19,033 nt of DNA, taken from Bacillota bacterium. Its GTDB lineage: Bacteria; Bacillota; Bacilli; Alicyclobacillales; Alicyclobacillaceae. The stretch's first letter is position 1; every line of letters begins with the position of its first letter. Location of the stretch: assembly GCA_021820805.1 (NCBI GenBank), contig JAKADF010000012.1:1-19033 (forward strand), given 5' to 3'. Below, in pieces: positions 7,278-13,861 of this stretch. Made by a program: the position numbers and the translations under genes. A model generated the notes under the pieces. That model made no database searches and was not told the DNA's origin. It worked only from the letters and a program-made list of their open reading frames with translations.

Positions 7278-8291
7278 CTATTTACGTGTCAGATACTGAT
7301 ATATTGCTGCAGGTATGGGAATACCGTCTGTCAACCGCTTGTTATATCTCGCTTGTTCAGGCTCTCCGGGAATCATAACCATTTGGAACCCTTCAGCAGG
7401 AGGGACCTGATGGATTTCATCAATCATTTCGTCGACGCGGCTTACAAACTCATCCTTTTCAATAAAAATTGCTGGATTCAAAGCGGATACAAAATGACCT
7501 AATTTTTGGGGTTTATCATAGTTTCCAAACATGGGACGTACATGGGGTCCGAATGCAGAACCAGTAAGTATTCCTGAGAAAATATCAACGACCATTGCCA
7601 GTCCATAGCCTTTGGGGCCGCCGAAAGGGAGTAGAGCGGTGATGTTGTTCGGATTTGTACATGGTTGACCGTTTTTGTCTACTCCCCAATCGGGTGGAAC
7701 AGATTTTCCGGTCATTCTCGCTTGCAAAACTTTGCCGAATGCAACTTGGCTTGTTGCCATATCGAGAATAATCGGGTCGTGTTTTTTAGCTGGGATGCCA
7801 TATGCAACTGGGTTTGTTCCAAAATATGGTTCTGAACCGCCATATGGAACAGCATTCTTGTTTGCATTTGTCATTGCTGTGCCAATCATGCCCGCATCTG
7901 CAGCTAGTTTCACGAAATATGATAATGCTCCGCAGTGGCTGCTGTTAATAATGCTTACCGTACCGATTCCGTTTGCTTTTGCAAGTTGTACAGCGTGTTT
8001 TGCAGCTTCTTTCATGATTACATGACCCATACCGTCATCGCCGTCGAAGACAGCAGAAACAGCGGAAGTTTGTTTGATGAAGAATTTGGGGTTTTTATTT
8101 AGGCCGCCTTCGCATAGGCGCCGTACATAGTGCTCTGTACGTAAAACACCATGAGAAGAAACACCTCTTAAATCCGCGTGAACTAATACGTCCGCAACGA
8201 TCTCAGCGTGTTCTTTAAGCAATCCGGTATTTGTAAGTTTAATTGTGACAAGACGCTTCAGTTCCTCATGTGAAATTATAAAATCTCCCAT
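7278..8291 (-). CDS. Ldh_2-family (malate/L-lactate type) NAD(P)-dependent oxidoreductase
   Basis: A 337-aa member of the malate/L-lactate dehydrogenase family that also includes ureidoglycolate dehydrogenase, diketogulonate reductase, sulfolactate dehydrogenase and piperideine-2-carboxylate reductase. Visible motifs are HADLRGVSSHG (catalytic-region His near residue 47), the NSSHCG histidine (H119) and the GGPKGYGLAMVVDIFSG segment. The ATG at 8291 has a GAGGGCGG-type ribosome binding site. It converges on the transporter and is probably part of the same acid-sugar locus, perhaps interconverting a 2-hydroxy and a 2-keto acid. Unlike its neighbours it has no recognisable sigma-54 promoter, so it is likely controlled separately. 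Substrate unknown. Confidence 0.85.
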   Translation of the reverse strand: MGDFIISHEELKRLVTIKLTNTGLLKEHAEIVADVLVHADLRGVSSHGVLRTEHYVRRLCEGGLNKNPKFFIKQTSAVSAVFDGDDGMGHVIMKEAAKHAVQLAKANGIGTVSIINSSHCGALSYFVKLAADAGMIGTAMTNANKNAVPYGGSEPYFGTNPVAYGIPAKKHDPIILDMATSQVAFGKVLQARMTGKSVPPDWGVDKNGQPCTNPNNITALLPFGGPKGYGLAMVVDIFSGILTGSAFGPHVRPMFGNYDKPQKLGHFVSALNPAIFIEKDEFVSRVDEMIDEIHQVPPAEGFQMVMIPGEPEQARYNKRLTDGIPIPAAIYQYLTRK

Positions 8292-8321
8292 ACTTTCCGC
8301 CCTCAGTGCAATTTAGTTTAA

Positions 8322-8361
8322 CAGTCTGCCGTACAATTGCTTATACGGTACGATGAGACTG
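8322..8361. repeat. Nested inverted repeats upstream of the Ldh_2 gene
   Basis: An outer 6-bp repeat, CAGTCT (8322-8327) with AGACTG (8356-8361), encloses an inner 5-bp repeat, CCGTA (8329-8333) with TACGG (8344-8348). It lies 31-70 bp upstream of the Ldh_2-family start codon, where an operator would be expected. No regulator can be assigned, and chance is possible at these arm lengths. Confidence 0.35.
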
Positions 8362-8475
8362 GCTAAAATTGTGTGGGTATTTATCTTGTATCCGTAATAA
8401 GGTTTGGATGGCATTGAATTCATTACAGACGTTCATAATAAGCACGTTGCACAATTTACTCGAAAGGAGCGACCA

Positions 8476-8817
8476 GTGCTCATGCCAGGTCCGGCTCAAC
8501 AGGGGCAGAATCAGCAGCCTATTATGGCCAAGCCGCCTACAGTTATTACATCAAAAGATTTATCTTACCTGAAGGATGGGATGTCTTGGCTGCTGTTAGC
8601 AACAAAAAAATGTGCTCATTTTGCGAATGAGTGCCAAGACCAAGAGGTTAAACAACTGATTGACCAAATCGGGCAAATCCATCAGAAGCATTACAACACG
8701 CTGCTTACCCACTGCCAAACCCAAAATAATTCTGTTATGAACCAATTAGGGCAATTTGGAATGGGTATGAACCAACAACAAGGGCAACAAGGACAGCAGC
8801 AAACTAGTCAGCAGTAA
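8476..8817 (+). CDS. Small spore-coat-type protein (CotF-like)
   Basis: A 113-aa protein. Its middle part (TSKDLSYLKDGMSWLLLATK, then an amphipathic helix with QIHQKHYNTLLTHC) looks like the helical core of CotF-related coat proteins. Both ends are rich in Gln, Gly and Asn; the C-terminal tail has QQGQQGQQQ-type repeats, which suggest a structural rather than enzymatic role. The start is GTG 8476, with AAAGGAG (8463-8469) 6 nt upstream; ATG 8482 is 6 nt further on, and the open frame back to 8404 lacks a ribosome binding site. It is followed after 88 nt by a clear CotF-domain gene, so the two are probably expressed together late in sporulation. Assignment rests on motif resemblance and the neighbour. 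Confidence 0.65.
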   Translation: MLMPGPAQQGQNQQPIMAKPPTVITSKDLSYLKDGMSWLLLATKKCAHFANECQDQEVKQLIDQIGQIHQKHYNTLLTHCQTQNNSVMNQLGQFGMGMNQQQGQQGQQQTSQQ

Positions 8818-8847
8818 TCAGCATAATAAATGAAACTTCACAAATAA

Positions 8848-8873
8848 AACCAATGTGTTGTTTCATATTGGTT
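8848..8873 (+). other. Hairpin between the two coat genes
   Basis: A 7-bp stem, AACCAAT (8848-8854) with ATTGGTT (8867-8873), has a 12-nt loop and no T run after it. It could be a weak attenuator or an RNA-stability element between the coat genes. Confidence 0.3.
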
Positions 8874-8905
8874 GTTAAAAACCGGAAGAATGGAGGGGTG
8901 CAAGC

Positions 8906-9253
8906 ATGCCAAATCAACAGAATAAAATTTCTAATCCCAAGCCGCCAGGTGAGCCGCAAGTAAAAGGGCCTCAGTTGAATGACAGGGATAGGATAAACGA
9001 TATATTAGCAACGGAAAAATACTTAACAGACAGCTTTAATGTAGCTGCACGCGAAGCAAGCCATGACCAGTTGCACCAAGATGTGTTACAAATTTTAACG
9101 GAGTCCCACAAAGCTGCGCGGGATGCGTATAATTTGATGTTCCGCAAGGGATGGTACAAACTTGAAGCGGCTGAGCAGCAACAGTTAAACCAAGCATCAC
9201 AGCAGTTTGGCGGCTATTCTACTCAGTTCCCTTATCAACAAAATGTTCACTAA
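8906..9253 (+). CDS. CotF-family spore coat protein
   Basis: A 115-aa protein carrying a Coat_F domain over roughly residues 25-95. It has the family pattern LNDRDRINDILATEKYLTDS, a central helix of Asp/Glu-rich heptads and the conserved NLMFRKGWYKLEAAE motif, followed by a Gln-rich tail. CotF-type proteins are assembled into the spore coat in the mother cell. GGAGGGG lies 9 nt before ATG 8906. Its proline-rich N-terminus (KPPGEPQVKGP) and Gln-rich C-terminus resemble those of the preceding gene, which suggests the pair share a role. Transcription ends at 9278-9309. Confidence 0.85.
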   Translation: MPNQQNKISNPKPPGEPQVKGPQLNDRDRINDILATEKYLTDSFNVAAREASHDQLHQDVLQILTESHKAARDAYNLMFRKGWYKLEAAEQQQLNQASQQFGGYSTQFPYQQNVH

Positions 9254-9277
9254 GTGTTCATAACGGAACGTATAAAG

Positions 9278-9309
9278 CAAAAACCCTGGCAAATTGGCCA
9301 GGGTTTTTG
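9278..9309 (+). terminator. Intrinsic terminator of the coat gene pair
   Basis: A 13-bp perfect stem (9278-9290 with 9297-9309), CAAAAACCCTGGC against its complement, with a 6-nt loop and TTTTT within the 3' arm, 24 nt after the CotF-gene stop codon. Confidence 0.9.
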
Positions 9310-9360
9310 TATTTGTATCACTTCCTTTGGTACGCAAATAAAGCTATTTATTTATAAATC

Positions 9361-9389
9361 TTGCAAAATAATCGGTATCATGCTAAGGT
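9361..9389 (+). promoter_or_regulatory. Possible promoter of the ACT-domain/aspartokinase genes
   Basis: TTGCAA (9361-9366) lies 17 bp before TAAGGT (9384-9389), which has a TGC extension directly upstream. The -10 is poor (3 of 6), so this is a tentative call. No lysine riboswitch or T-box was recognised in the roughly 140 nt between the terminator and the ACT-protein gene. Confidence 0.3.
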
Positions 9390-9449
9390 ATCTACATCAC
9401 ATGGACATATGTATTTATAGTGTAGACAAATTAGGGATGAGGTAAATCA

Positions 9450-9890
9450 ATGCCAGACGATCCTTTTTATCTGATTCGTCGATCTCATTTGCCTGAGGTT
9501 ATTCGCAAAACGGTTGAAGTCACGGAACTCTTACAAAGAAGAAGTGATTTAAACATTTTAGATGCAGTCGAACAGATTGGTATATCGAGAAGTGCTTATT
9601 ACAAATACAAGGATGTAGTAAAACCTTTCTACTCGGCAGTACATGGACACATTGTTACGGTTGCAATGACATTAAGACATATTCCAGGTGTCCTTTCTGA
9701 AGTATTAAATACATTTTCGCGAAGTCACGCTAATATCTTGACGATTAACCAATCTCTACCGCTGCAGGGTGTGGCTACGGTGATTGTTTCAACGGAGACA
9801 CGTGATATGCCAGTTGAAATTGATGTTGTACTTGAAAACCTTCGGCATGTCACAGGGGTTGAACAAGTTATGATAGTCGGTCAAGGTTGA
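9450..9890 (+). CDS. pheB: ACT domain-containing protein, PheB/UPF0735 family
   Basis: A 146-aa protein. A helical N-terminal part contains DAVEQIGISRSAYYKYKD, a helix-turn-helix-like segment. The C-terminal ACT domain spans roughly residues 70-144 (VTVAMTLRHIPGVLSEVL, then NILTINQSLPLQGVATVIVS). ACT domains bind amino acids and control metabolic enzymes. The family (PheB/YszB in Bacillus) has no proven enzymatic activity. Here it lies 73 nt before an aspartokinase gene rather than beside pheA, so a role in controlling aspartate-family synthesis is plausible. GAGGT precedes ATG 9450. Symbol given for family identity only. Confidence 0.85.
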   Translation: MPDDPFYLIRRSHLPEVIRKTVEVTELLQRRSDLNILDAVEQIGISRSAYYKYKDVVKPFYSAVHGHIVTVAMTLRHIPGVLSEVLNTFSRSHANILTINQSLPLQGVATVIVSTETRDMPVEIDVVLENLRHVTGVEQVMIVGQG

Positions 9891-9963
9891 GTGGATTAGA
9901 AGCAAGGGGTACCCCAAAAAGAGCGGCATTTTCCGTTCAAGAATAATTGAGGTGAGAATAACA

Positions 9964-11166
9964 GTGCGGATAGTTGTACAAAAATTTGGAGGTACTTCTG
10001 TAGCTTCCCATGAGGGGCGGATTAAAGCAGCGGAACATATTGAAAGAGCATTGTTCGAAAAGTATGGGGTTGTTGTTGTAGTATCTGCGATGGGGAGAAA
10101 GGGGGACCCTTACGCGACAGATACACTGCTGAAGTCGATTAACGATACAGGTTGTGCTTCAAAACGCGACCTTGATATATTGATGTCTTGCGGTGAAGCG
10201 ATTAGTGCTGTTAAAGTAGCTTCTTTACTTCGCAGTCGAGGCCATGAAGTAGTTGTGTTTAGCGGTCAACAAGCAGGAATTATTACGGATGACGAATTTG
10301 GTCGAGCACGTATTCTTGAAGTTCGCCCGTCACGAATTTTAGAAGCAGTAGAGCAAGGTCAAATTGTAATTGTTATGGGATTTCAAGGAGCTACAGCCGA
10401 CGGCGATATCACTACACTTGACCGTGGAGGCAGTGATACAACAGCTGCAGCTCTCGGTGTCGCACTAAAGGCGAGTTATATTGATATATTTACGGATGTT
10501 GAAGGCATTATGACGGCGGATCCACGAATTGTACCCGATGCAGTGTGTATTCGTGAAATAGATTATAAGGACACTTGTAATCTTGCGAATTATGGTGCTA
10601 AAGTTATTCATCCACATGCTGTTGAAATTGCGATGCAGAAAAAAGTTCCCATTCGTGTACGGAGCACATTTCTATCTAGTACAGGCACGCTTGTTACGGA
10701 TTCTGTGAGCAGGCATTGTGTAACAGGTATTACGCAAAAAGCAGAAGCAGTTCAAATACTGATTGAAAAATCATTTGTTGATAAATATAAAGTTTTAGAG
10801 ATTTTGGAGCGGCACGGCATTCACGTAAGCGTCAGTTCGGGGCGAGAAGACAAGGTCTTTCTTGCAGTATCAAAGAGCGACATGGAATTTGTATCAGGGT
10901 TTTTAAGTAGACAGGGGTATACACCGAATACCGTATCAAATTGTGCAGAAGTGGCAGTTATTGGACCAAGTATGGTTCAAAATCCGAGTGTTAAGAAACG
11001 GCTTGTTAATGCCCTTACAAAAGTAAATATAGATATTATGCTGTTATCGGAAGACCTGTCTGGAGTTGTTTGGTGCCTTGTTCAAGATTGTTATCTTGAA
11101 AAGACAGTAAAGACACTGTACCAAGAGTTTCAATTGAATCTTGACTATGATAAGGTACTGGCTTAA
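9964..11166 (+). CDS. dapG: Aspartokinase, DapG type
   Basis: A 400-aa monofunctional aspartokinase that phosphorylates aspartate in the first step of the lysine, DAP, threonine and methionine pathways. It has the KFGGTS motif at 7-12, SAMGRKGDPYATD, MSCGEAIS, and GGSDTTAAALG with DIFTDVEGIMTADPR, then two C-terminal ACT domains after about residue 255. It aligns closely by eye with Bacillus DapG, the isozyme inhibited by diaminopimelate. GTG 9964 is preferred to GTG 9952 because GAGGTGAG lies 8 nt before it and overlaps the earlier start. Its neighbour lysA consumes DAP. Confidence 0.93.
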   Translation: MRIVVQKFGGTSVASHEGRIKAAEHIERALFEKYGVVVVVSAMGRKGDPYATDTLLKSINDTGCASKRDLDILMSCGEAISAVKVASLLRSRGHEVVVFSGQQAGIITDDEFGRARILEVRPSRILEAVEQGQIVIVMGFQGATADGDITTLDRGGSDTTAAALGVALKASYIDIFTDVEGIMTADPRIVPDAVCIREIDYKDTCNLANYGAKVIHPHAVEIAMQKKVPIRVRSTFLSSTGTLVTDSVSRHCVTGITQKAEAVQILIEKSFVDKYKVLEILERHGIHVSVSSGREDKVFLAVSKSDMEFVSGFLSRQGYTPNTVSNCAEVAVIGPSMVQNPSVKKRLVNALTKVNIDIMLLSEDLSGVVWCLVQDCYLEKTVKTLYQEFQLNLDYDKVLA

Positions 11167-11185
11167 TCGATAAAATTAAATTTGT

Positions 11186-11222
11186 ATCCAGATGGACGTA
11201 CAATGGCCAACTGGATTTTTTT
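11186..11222 (+). terminator. Intrinsic terminator after dapG
   Basis: A stem ATCCAG (11186-11191) with CTGGAT (11211-11216), extended inward by TGG/CCA across an A:A mismatch, is followed by a run of seven T. It lies 20 nt past the dapG stop, so lysA probably has its own promoter. Confidence 0.85.
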
Positions 11223-11271
11223 GTGAATTGCACAATTGAGGGACATTGCCCTATGCGAGCAGGAATTACTG

Positions 11272-11280
11272 TGCTATAGT
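11272..11280 (+). promoter_or_regulatory. Possible extended -10 promoter of lysA
   Basis: TGCTATAGT fits an extended -10 element about 70 nt before the lysA ATG. No good -35 is seen at 16-18 bp. It lies between the dapG terminator and lysA, where a promoter is needed. Confidence 0.35.
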
Positions 11281-11349
11281 AAAGCATTAAATAAACCTAA
11301 CTAAGCTTTCATTTTATTCGGTAAAGAATTTGCGAAAGGTGAACGAATC

Positions 11350-12693
11350 ATGTCCTCAAAAACGATTGAAGCTGTAAATGAAACGTTGCCCCAACTTTTA
11401 GGAGATGGGATTAAAATTGGTGAAAATGGGCACCTGTTTATTGGGGATTGTGATTCGGTCGAATTAGCGAGGACGTATGGTACTCCGCTTTTTGTGTATG
11501 ATGAAGCGTTGCTGCGTTCGACGATAGCATCCTTTCACCAAGCGTTCCGGGGCACTGGAGCAAACTATGAAATCACATATGCAAGCAAAGCATTTTGTAC
11601 AATAGCAATGTGTCAACTTGCATTTCAAGAAGGTTGTGCAATTGACGTTGTCTCTGGCGGAGAACTCCATACCGCACTCCTAGCAAAAGTCCCGCCGCAA
11701 AGCATTCACTTTCATGGAAACAACAAGACGGAAGAAGAACTGGTATACGCAGTTGAAGTGAATGTCGGAGTTATCATCGTTGATAACGAATGGGAGTTAA
11801 CGTTGTTAAATCGCATTGCGAAAGATAAAGGTAAAATCGTTGATATCCTCATTCGTGTATCACCTGGCGTAAGTGCTCATACGCATGAATTTATTTCAAC
11901 AGGTCAGCAAGACAGCAAATTTGGATTCGATTATGAGAGCGGACAAGTAAATCAAGTATTACACAAAATTCTTGGCTGCGAAAATCTGCGCATGATTGGC
12001 GTTCATGCTCATATAGGTTCACAAATATTTGAACAAAAAGGTTTTTATATGGAAATTGAACGGTTGGCCAAAGTATACGTCGAAGGTTTAAAGGCAGGCT
12101 TACCGCTGTCCATATTTAATATAGGCGGCGGTTTTGGAATCAGGTATACAGAGGAGGATGATCCTACTCCGATATCAACACAAATTGAAGGAATTGTTTC
12201 TTTTGCAAAAACTGAATTTGCAAAGTATGACCTACCGCTACCTGTTATTTGGATTGAACCTGGTCGGAGTATCGTTGGGTCGGCTGGTACTACTTTATAT
12301 CGTGTTGGGAGTCAGAAGAGAATTCCGAATGTACGCAATTACTTAGCAGTAGACGGGGGAATGACAGATAATCCTCGACTTGCATTATATGGTGCTAAGT
12401 ATGAGGCGATGATTGCGAATAAAGGATTATCAGACGAATTTGAAACATGGTCGATTGCAGGAAAATGCTGTGAAAGCGGAGACGTTGTCATTTGGGACGC
12501 GACGCTCGCGTCTCCAGACGAGAATGACATTCTAGCAGTGTTTGCAACAGGCGCATACAATTACAGTATGGCAAGCCATTATAACCGCATCCCAAATCCT
12601 GCAGTTGTATTTGTGAAAGATGGCCAAGCAAAAGTTGTTGTTGAGCGGGAAACGTGGTCGGATGTGACTCGAAATGACAGACCACTAGCATAG
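11350..12693 (+). CDS. lysA: Diaminopimelate decarboxylase
   Basis: A 447-aa PLP-dependent decarboxylase that converts meso-diaminopimelate to lysine in the cytoplasm. The PLP lysine is K80 in YASKAF. Substrate and cofactor motifs are HIGSQ (221-225), IGGGFG (258-263) and EPGRS (303-307), and the active-site cysteine is in CCESGD (C374). The YNYSMASHYN segment near 403 completes the fold-III alanine-racemase-type architecture. Length is normal. AAAGGTG lies 9 nt before ATG 11350. It ends at the convergent hairpin shared with the selenoprotein gene. Confidence 0.95.
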   Translation: MSSKTIEAVNETLPQLLGDGIKIGENGHLFIGDCDSVELARTYGTPLFVYDEALLRSTIASFHQAFRGTGANYEITYASKAFCTIAMCQLAFQEGCAIDVVSGGELHTALLAKVPPQSIHFHGNNKTEEELVYAVEVNVGVIIVDNEWELTLLNRIAKDKGKIVDILIRVSPGVSAHTHEFISTGQQDSKFGFDYESGQVNQVLHKILGCENLRMIGVHAHIGSQIFEQKGFYMEIERLAKVYVEGLKAGLPLSIFNIGGGFGIRYTEEDDPTPISTQIEGIVSFAKTEFAKYDLPLPVIWIEPGRSIVGSAGTTLYRVGSQKRIPNVRNYLAVDGGMTDNPRLALYGAKYEAMIANKGLSDEFETWSIAGKCCESGDVVIWDATLASPDENDILAVFATGAYNYSMASHYNRIPNPAVVFVKDGQAKVVVERETWSDVTRNDRPLA

Positions 12694-12713
12694 ATTCTCG
12701 AGAAAGTAACAAG

Positions 12714-12744
12714 GATACAGGGTGCTAAATCAGCACCCTGTATC
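12714..12744. terminator. Perfect 13-bp hairpin between convergent lysA and the HesB-like gene
   Basis: GATACAGGGTGCT (12714-12726) pairs perfectly with 12732-12744 around a 5-nt loop. It lies 20 nt after the lysA stop. It also contains the last codons and the stop of the minus-strand HesB-like gene. Neither side has a proper T run, so it is either a weak bidirectional terminator or an RNA-end stabiliser. Confidence 0.6.
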
Positions 12745-13059
12745 ACATGAACTGTCTGAATCTCCGCACGCCCCGTTTGGAACCGGTGTACGAACAAAAA
12801 TGCCAGTTCCATTTCCTCTGTCTTCTGCGTCAATGATGACGCCTTCCAGATATGGAGTCATATGTTCCGGATAAACAAACGGTATACCGTTAACGTCTGG
12901 CGTTACGTCGATTGGGTTAATTGACTCATCCAGAGCCAAATTTATGTTTGGACCCCCTCAGCCAGCGGTAAGCAGGATTCGAATCTTGCATCTGGGCTCA
13001 TCGGCAAGAATGTTTTTTAAGAACGCTGCAGCACTATCCGTTACTGTAAACATGCCCAT
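12730..13059 (-). CDS. HesB/IscA-like selenoprotein with in-frame TGA (Sec34)
   Basis: Read with the TGA at 12958-12960 as selenocysteine, this is a continuous 109-aa HesB/IscA-like protein. ATG 13059 has AAGGAG 5 nt upstream. Residues 1-33 give an N-terminal HesB-type helix and strand (MFTVTDSAAAFLKNIL, then CKIRILLTAG). Sec34 is followed by GGPNINLALDES, then GVIIDAEDRGNGTGIFV and a Cys-bearing tail (C98, C105, C109). In IscA/HesB the first of three conserved cysteines (Cys35 in IscA) sits at this point, and a HesB-related family with Sec there is known (TIGR01911). A SECIS-like hairpin follows at the right distance. Ordinary gene calling would give only a 69-aa fragment from TTG 12939. Likely a small redox or metal/Fe-S-related protein; actual role unknown. 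The alternative is a nonsense-mutated cysteine gene. Confidence 0.85.
12921..12939 (-). promoter_or_regulatory. Bacterial SECIS-like hairpin
   Basis: In the minus-strand mRNA, TTGGCTC pairs with GAGTCAA (7 bp including one G-U) around the 5-nt loop UGGAU. The loop begins 26 nt after the UGA and has G as its second base. This agrees with the bacterial SECIS model as I recall it: apical loop 16-37 nt after UGA, with G among the first two loop bases. It is inside the coding sequence, where bacterial SECIS elements act through SelB. A competing 5-bp hairpin (CCAAA with TTTGG) overlaps its 5' arm. Confidence 0.65.
12958..12960 (-). other. In-frame TGA read as selenocysteine (codon 34)
   Basis: The TGA lies between TAG (Thr-Ala-Gly) and GGP residues of a HesB-like protein that is otherwise intact on both sides and in one frame. 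It replaces the first conserved cysteine of the family. The protein's terminal codon is also TGA (12730-12732), so the same mRNA must distinguish Sec and stop UGA. Confidence 0.8.
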
Positions 13060-13079
13060 CCACACTCCTTTTCATGTGG
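13060..13079 (-). other. Hairpin enclosing the HesB-like gene's ribosome binding site
   Basis: CCACA (13060-13064) and TGTGG (13075-13079) can pair in the mRNA immediately before the ATG, leaving the AAGGAG largely in the loop. A 5-bp stem could modulate initiation, but it is short and may be chance. Confidence 0.3.
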
Positions 13080-13141
13080 TTCCACTACAAATTTAAACAC
13101 ACTTCAGGCGTACGTGGGAAGGGGGAGAAGGTGGGATTTTT

Positions 13142-13396
13142 TTACGGGCCCACCCAGAGCTTTGTACCGTTGAGCTTTGAGTCGTTATCAAATGTAGCTT
13201 GCCCTAATACGCTTTGACTCAACATTATCACATATTGGCATGTTTTCATGCTGTGAGAACCAGCTAAGCCACCCATTGCAGACATAAGGGGTGAATGGGA
13301 ATCCCAACTATTTTGCATGTTTTGGCCACTAAATATCCCGACGGCGTTTGAGGCGGATCCAACTTGGATGTATCCAATCGAAACATTTGCCGACAT
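13142..13396 (-). CDS. GerPA/GerPF-like spore protein, second of a tandem pair
   Basis: An 84-aa protein sharing the pattern IQVGS...GIFSGQNMQNSWDSH with its neighbour upstream. The early beta-rich part followed by a Gly/Asn/Ser-rich tail resembles the GerPA/GerPF family of small spore proteins that help germinants pass the coat. GGAGG precedes ATG 13396. The gap to the upstream paralogue is 19 nt and the two are clearly one operon. The selenoprotein gene follows 82 nt downstream with no terminator between, so it may be cotranscribed. The family call is by pattern and is not certain. Confidence 0.65.
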   Translation of the reverse strand: MSANVSIGYIQVGSASNAVGIFSGQNMQNSWDSHSPLMSAMGGLAGSHSMKTCQYVIMLSQSVLGQATFDNDSKLNGTKLWVGP

Positions 13397-13415
13397 ATGG
13401 GACTCCTCCGTTTAC

Positions 13416-13664
13416 TCATTTCATCTGATATTGGGATCCGTTTCCTTTTGAATCTGAATCATATATTGCCTGACCGCTGTAGCTTTGGCTCCATAAACCC
13501 GCGATCTCACAATGACCCGTACAAAAGTCACCCATCGTGATTCCAAATGAAGCGATAGTTGGTGTGTGGGAATCCCAAGAATTCTGGATATTCTGTCCAG
13601 AGAAAACTCCGCTGTTTTGAGAAAAAGAACCTATTTGTATCGATTCGAGGCTTACATTGACCAT
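13416..13664 (-). CDS. GerPA/GerPF-like spore protein, first of a tandem pair
   Basis: An 82-aa protein with the same plan as its neighbour: VSLESIQIGSFSQNSGVFSG, then QNIQNSWDSHTP, a central variable stretch with two cysteines (CTGHC), and a tail ending SDSKGNGSQY. The pair arose by tandem duplication. GAGGAGG lies 9 nt before ATG 13664. On the minus strand CATACGCT (13691-13698) resembles the -10 of mother-cell sigma-E promoters, but spacing to a matching -35 is poor. Its role in germination or coat structure is inferred from family resemblance. Confidence 0.65.
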   Translation of the reverse strand: MVNVSLESIQIGSFSQNSGVFSGQNIQNSWDSHTPTIASFGITMGDFCTGHCEIAGLWSQSYSGQAIYDSDSKGNGSQYQMK

Positions 13665-13782
13665 AGTCCAAAACCTCCTCGCTTACGCAAAGCGTATGCT
13701 TCGTAATAGGCGTATGTTCCGCCTTTTCATGTGGCATTGTTGTACCTCTGCAAGTATCCAGAAGTGAACAATTCCGACTATG

Positions 13783-13810
13783 CTGAGACAAGCAGTTAGA
13801 ATGATATAAT
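13783..13810 (+). promoter_or_regulatory. Sigma-A promoter of the fumarase gene
   Basis: A consensus -10 TATAAT (13805-13810) with a TG extension (13802-13803) lies 16 bp after CTGAGA (13783-13788), 4 of 6 for -35. It is 52 nt upstream of the TTG start, in a 197-nt divergent intergenic region. Confidence 0.75.
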
Positions 13811-13861
13811 ACATAGGTGTGTTTTATAACATAGATGAATATTGGAGAGGGGAAATCCGGT

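Noticed and set aside
9906..9915. GGGGTACCCC palindrome before dapG as an operator
   Set aside because: Only 10 bp, no second copy seen and no regulator nearby; too little to claim.
12730..12732. Terminal TGA of the HesB-like gene as a second Sec codon
   Set aside because: The hairpin there encloses the TGA itself instead of following it at SECIS distance, and the predicted extension has no HesB-like character.
12730..12939. A 69-aa ORF starting at TTG 12939
   Set aside because: It has no ribosome binding site and is the C-terminal two thirds of the HesB-like protein; the upstream part is intact in the same frame beyond the TGA.
12958..12960. TGA as a nonsense mutation (pseudogene)
   Set aside because: The exact coincidence with the conserved Cys, intact frames on both sides, a good start site and a properly spaced hairpin favour selenocysteine. 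It cannot be fully excluded without the Sec machinery.
12961..12995. tRNA T-arm-like stretch around GGATTCGAATC
   Set aside because: No acceptor stem, anticodon arm or cloverleaf around it; it lies inside the HesB-like coding sequence.
13112..13136. G-rich run as a G-quadruplex
   Set aside because: One of the four G tracts has only two Gs, and there is no functional context to support it.
13691..13698. Sigma-E-type -10 (CATACGCT) ahead of the GerP-like pair
   Set aside because: The -35 spacing does not fit well; kept only as a remark in the gene entry.
13528..13791. Minus-strand 87-aa ORF overlapping the GerP-like gene
   Set aside because: Out-of-frame shadow with no ribosome binding site or family resemblance.
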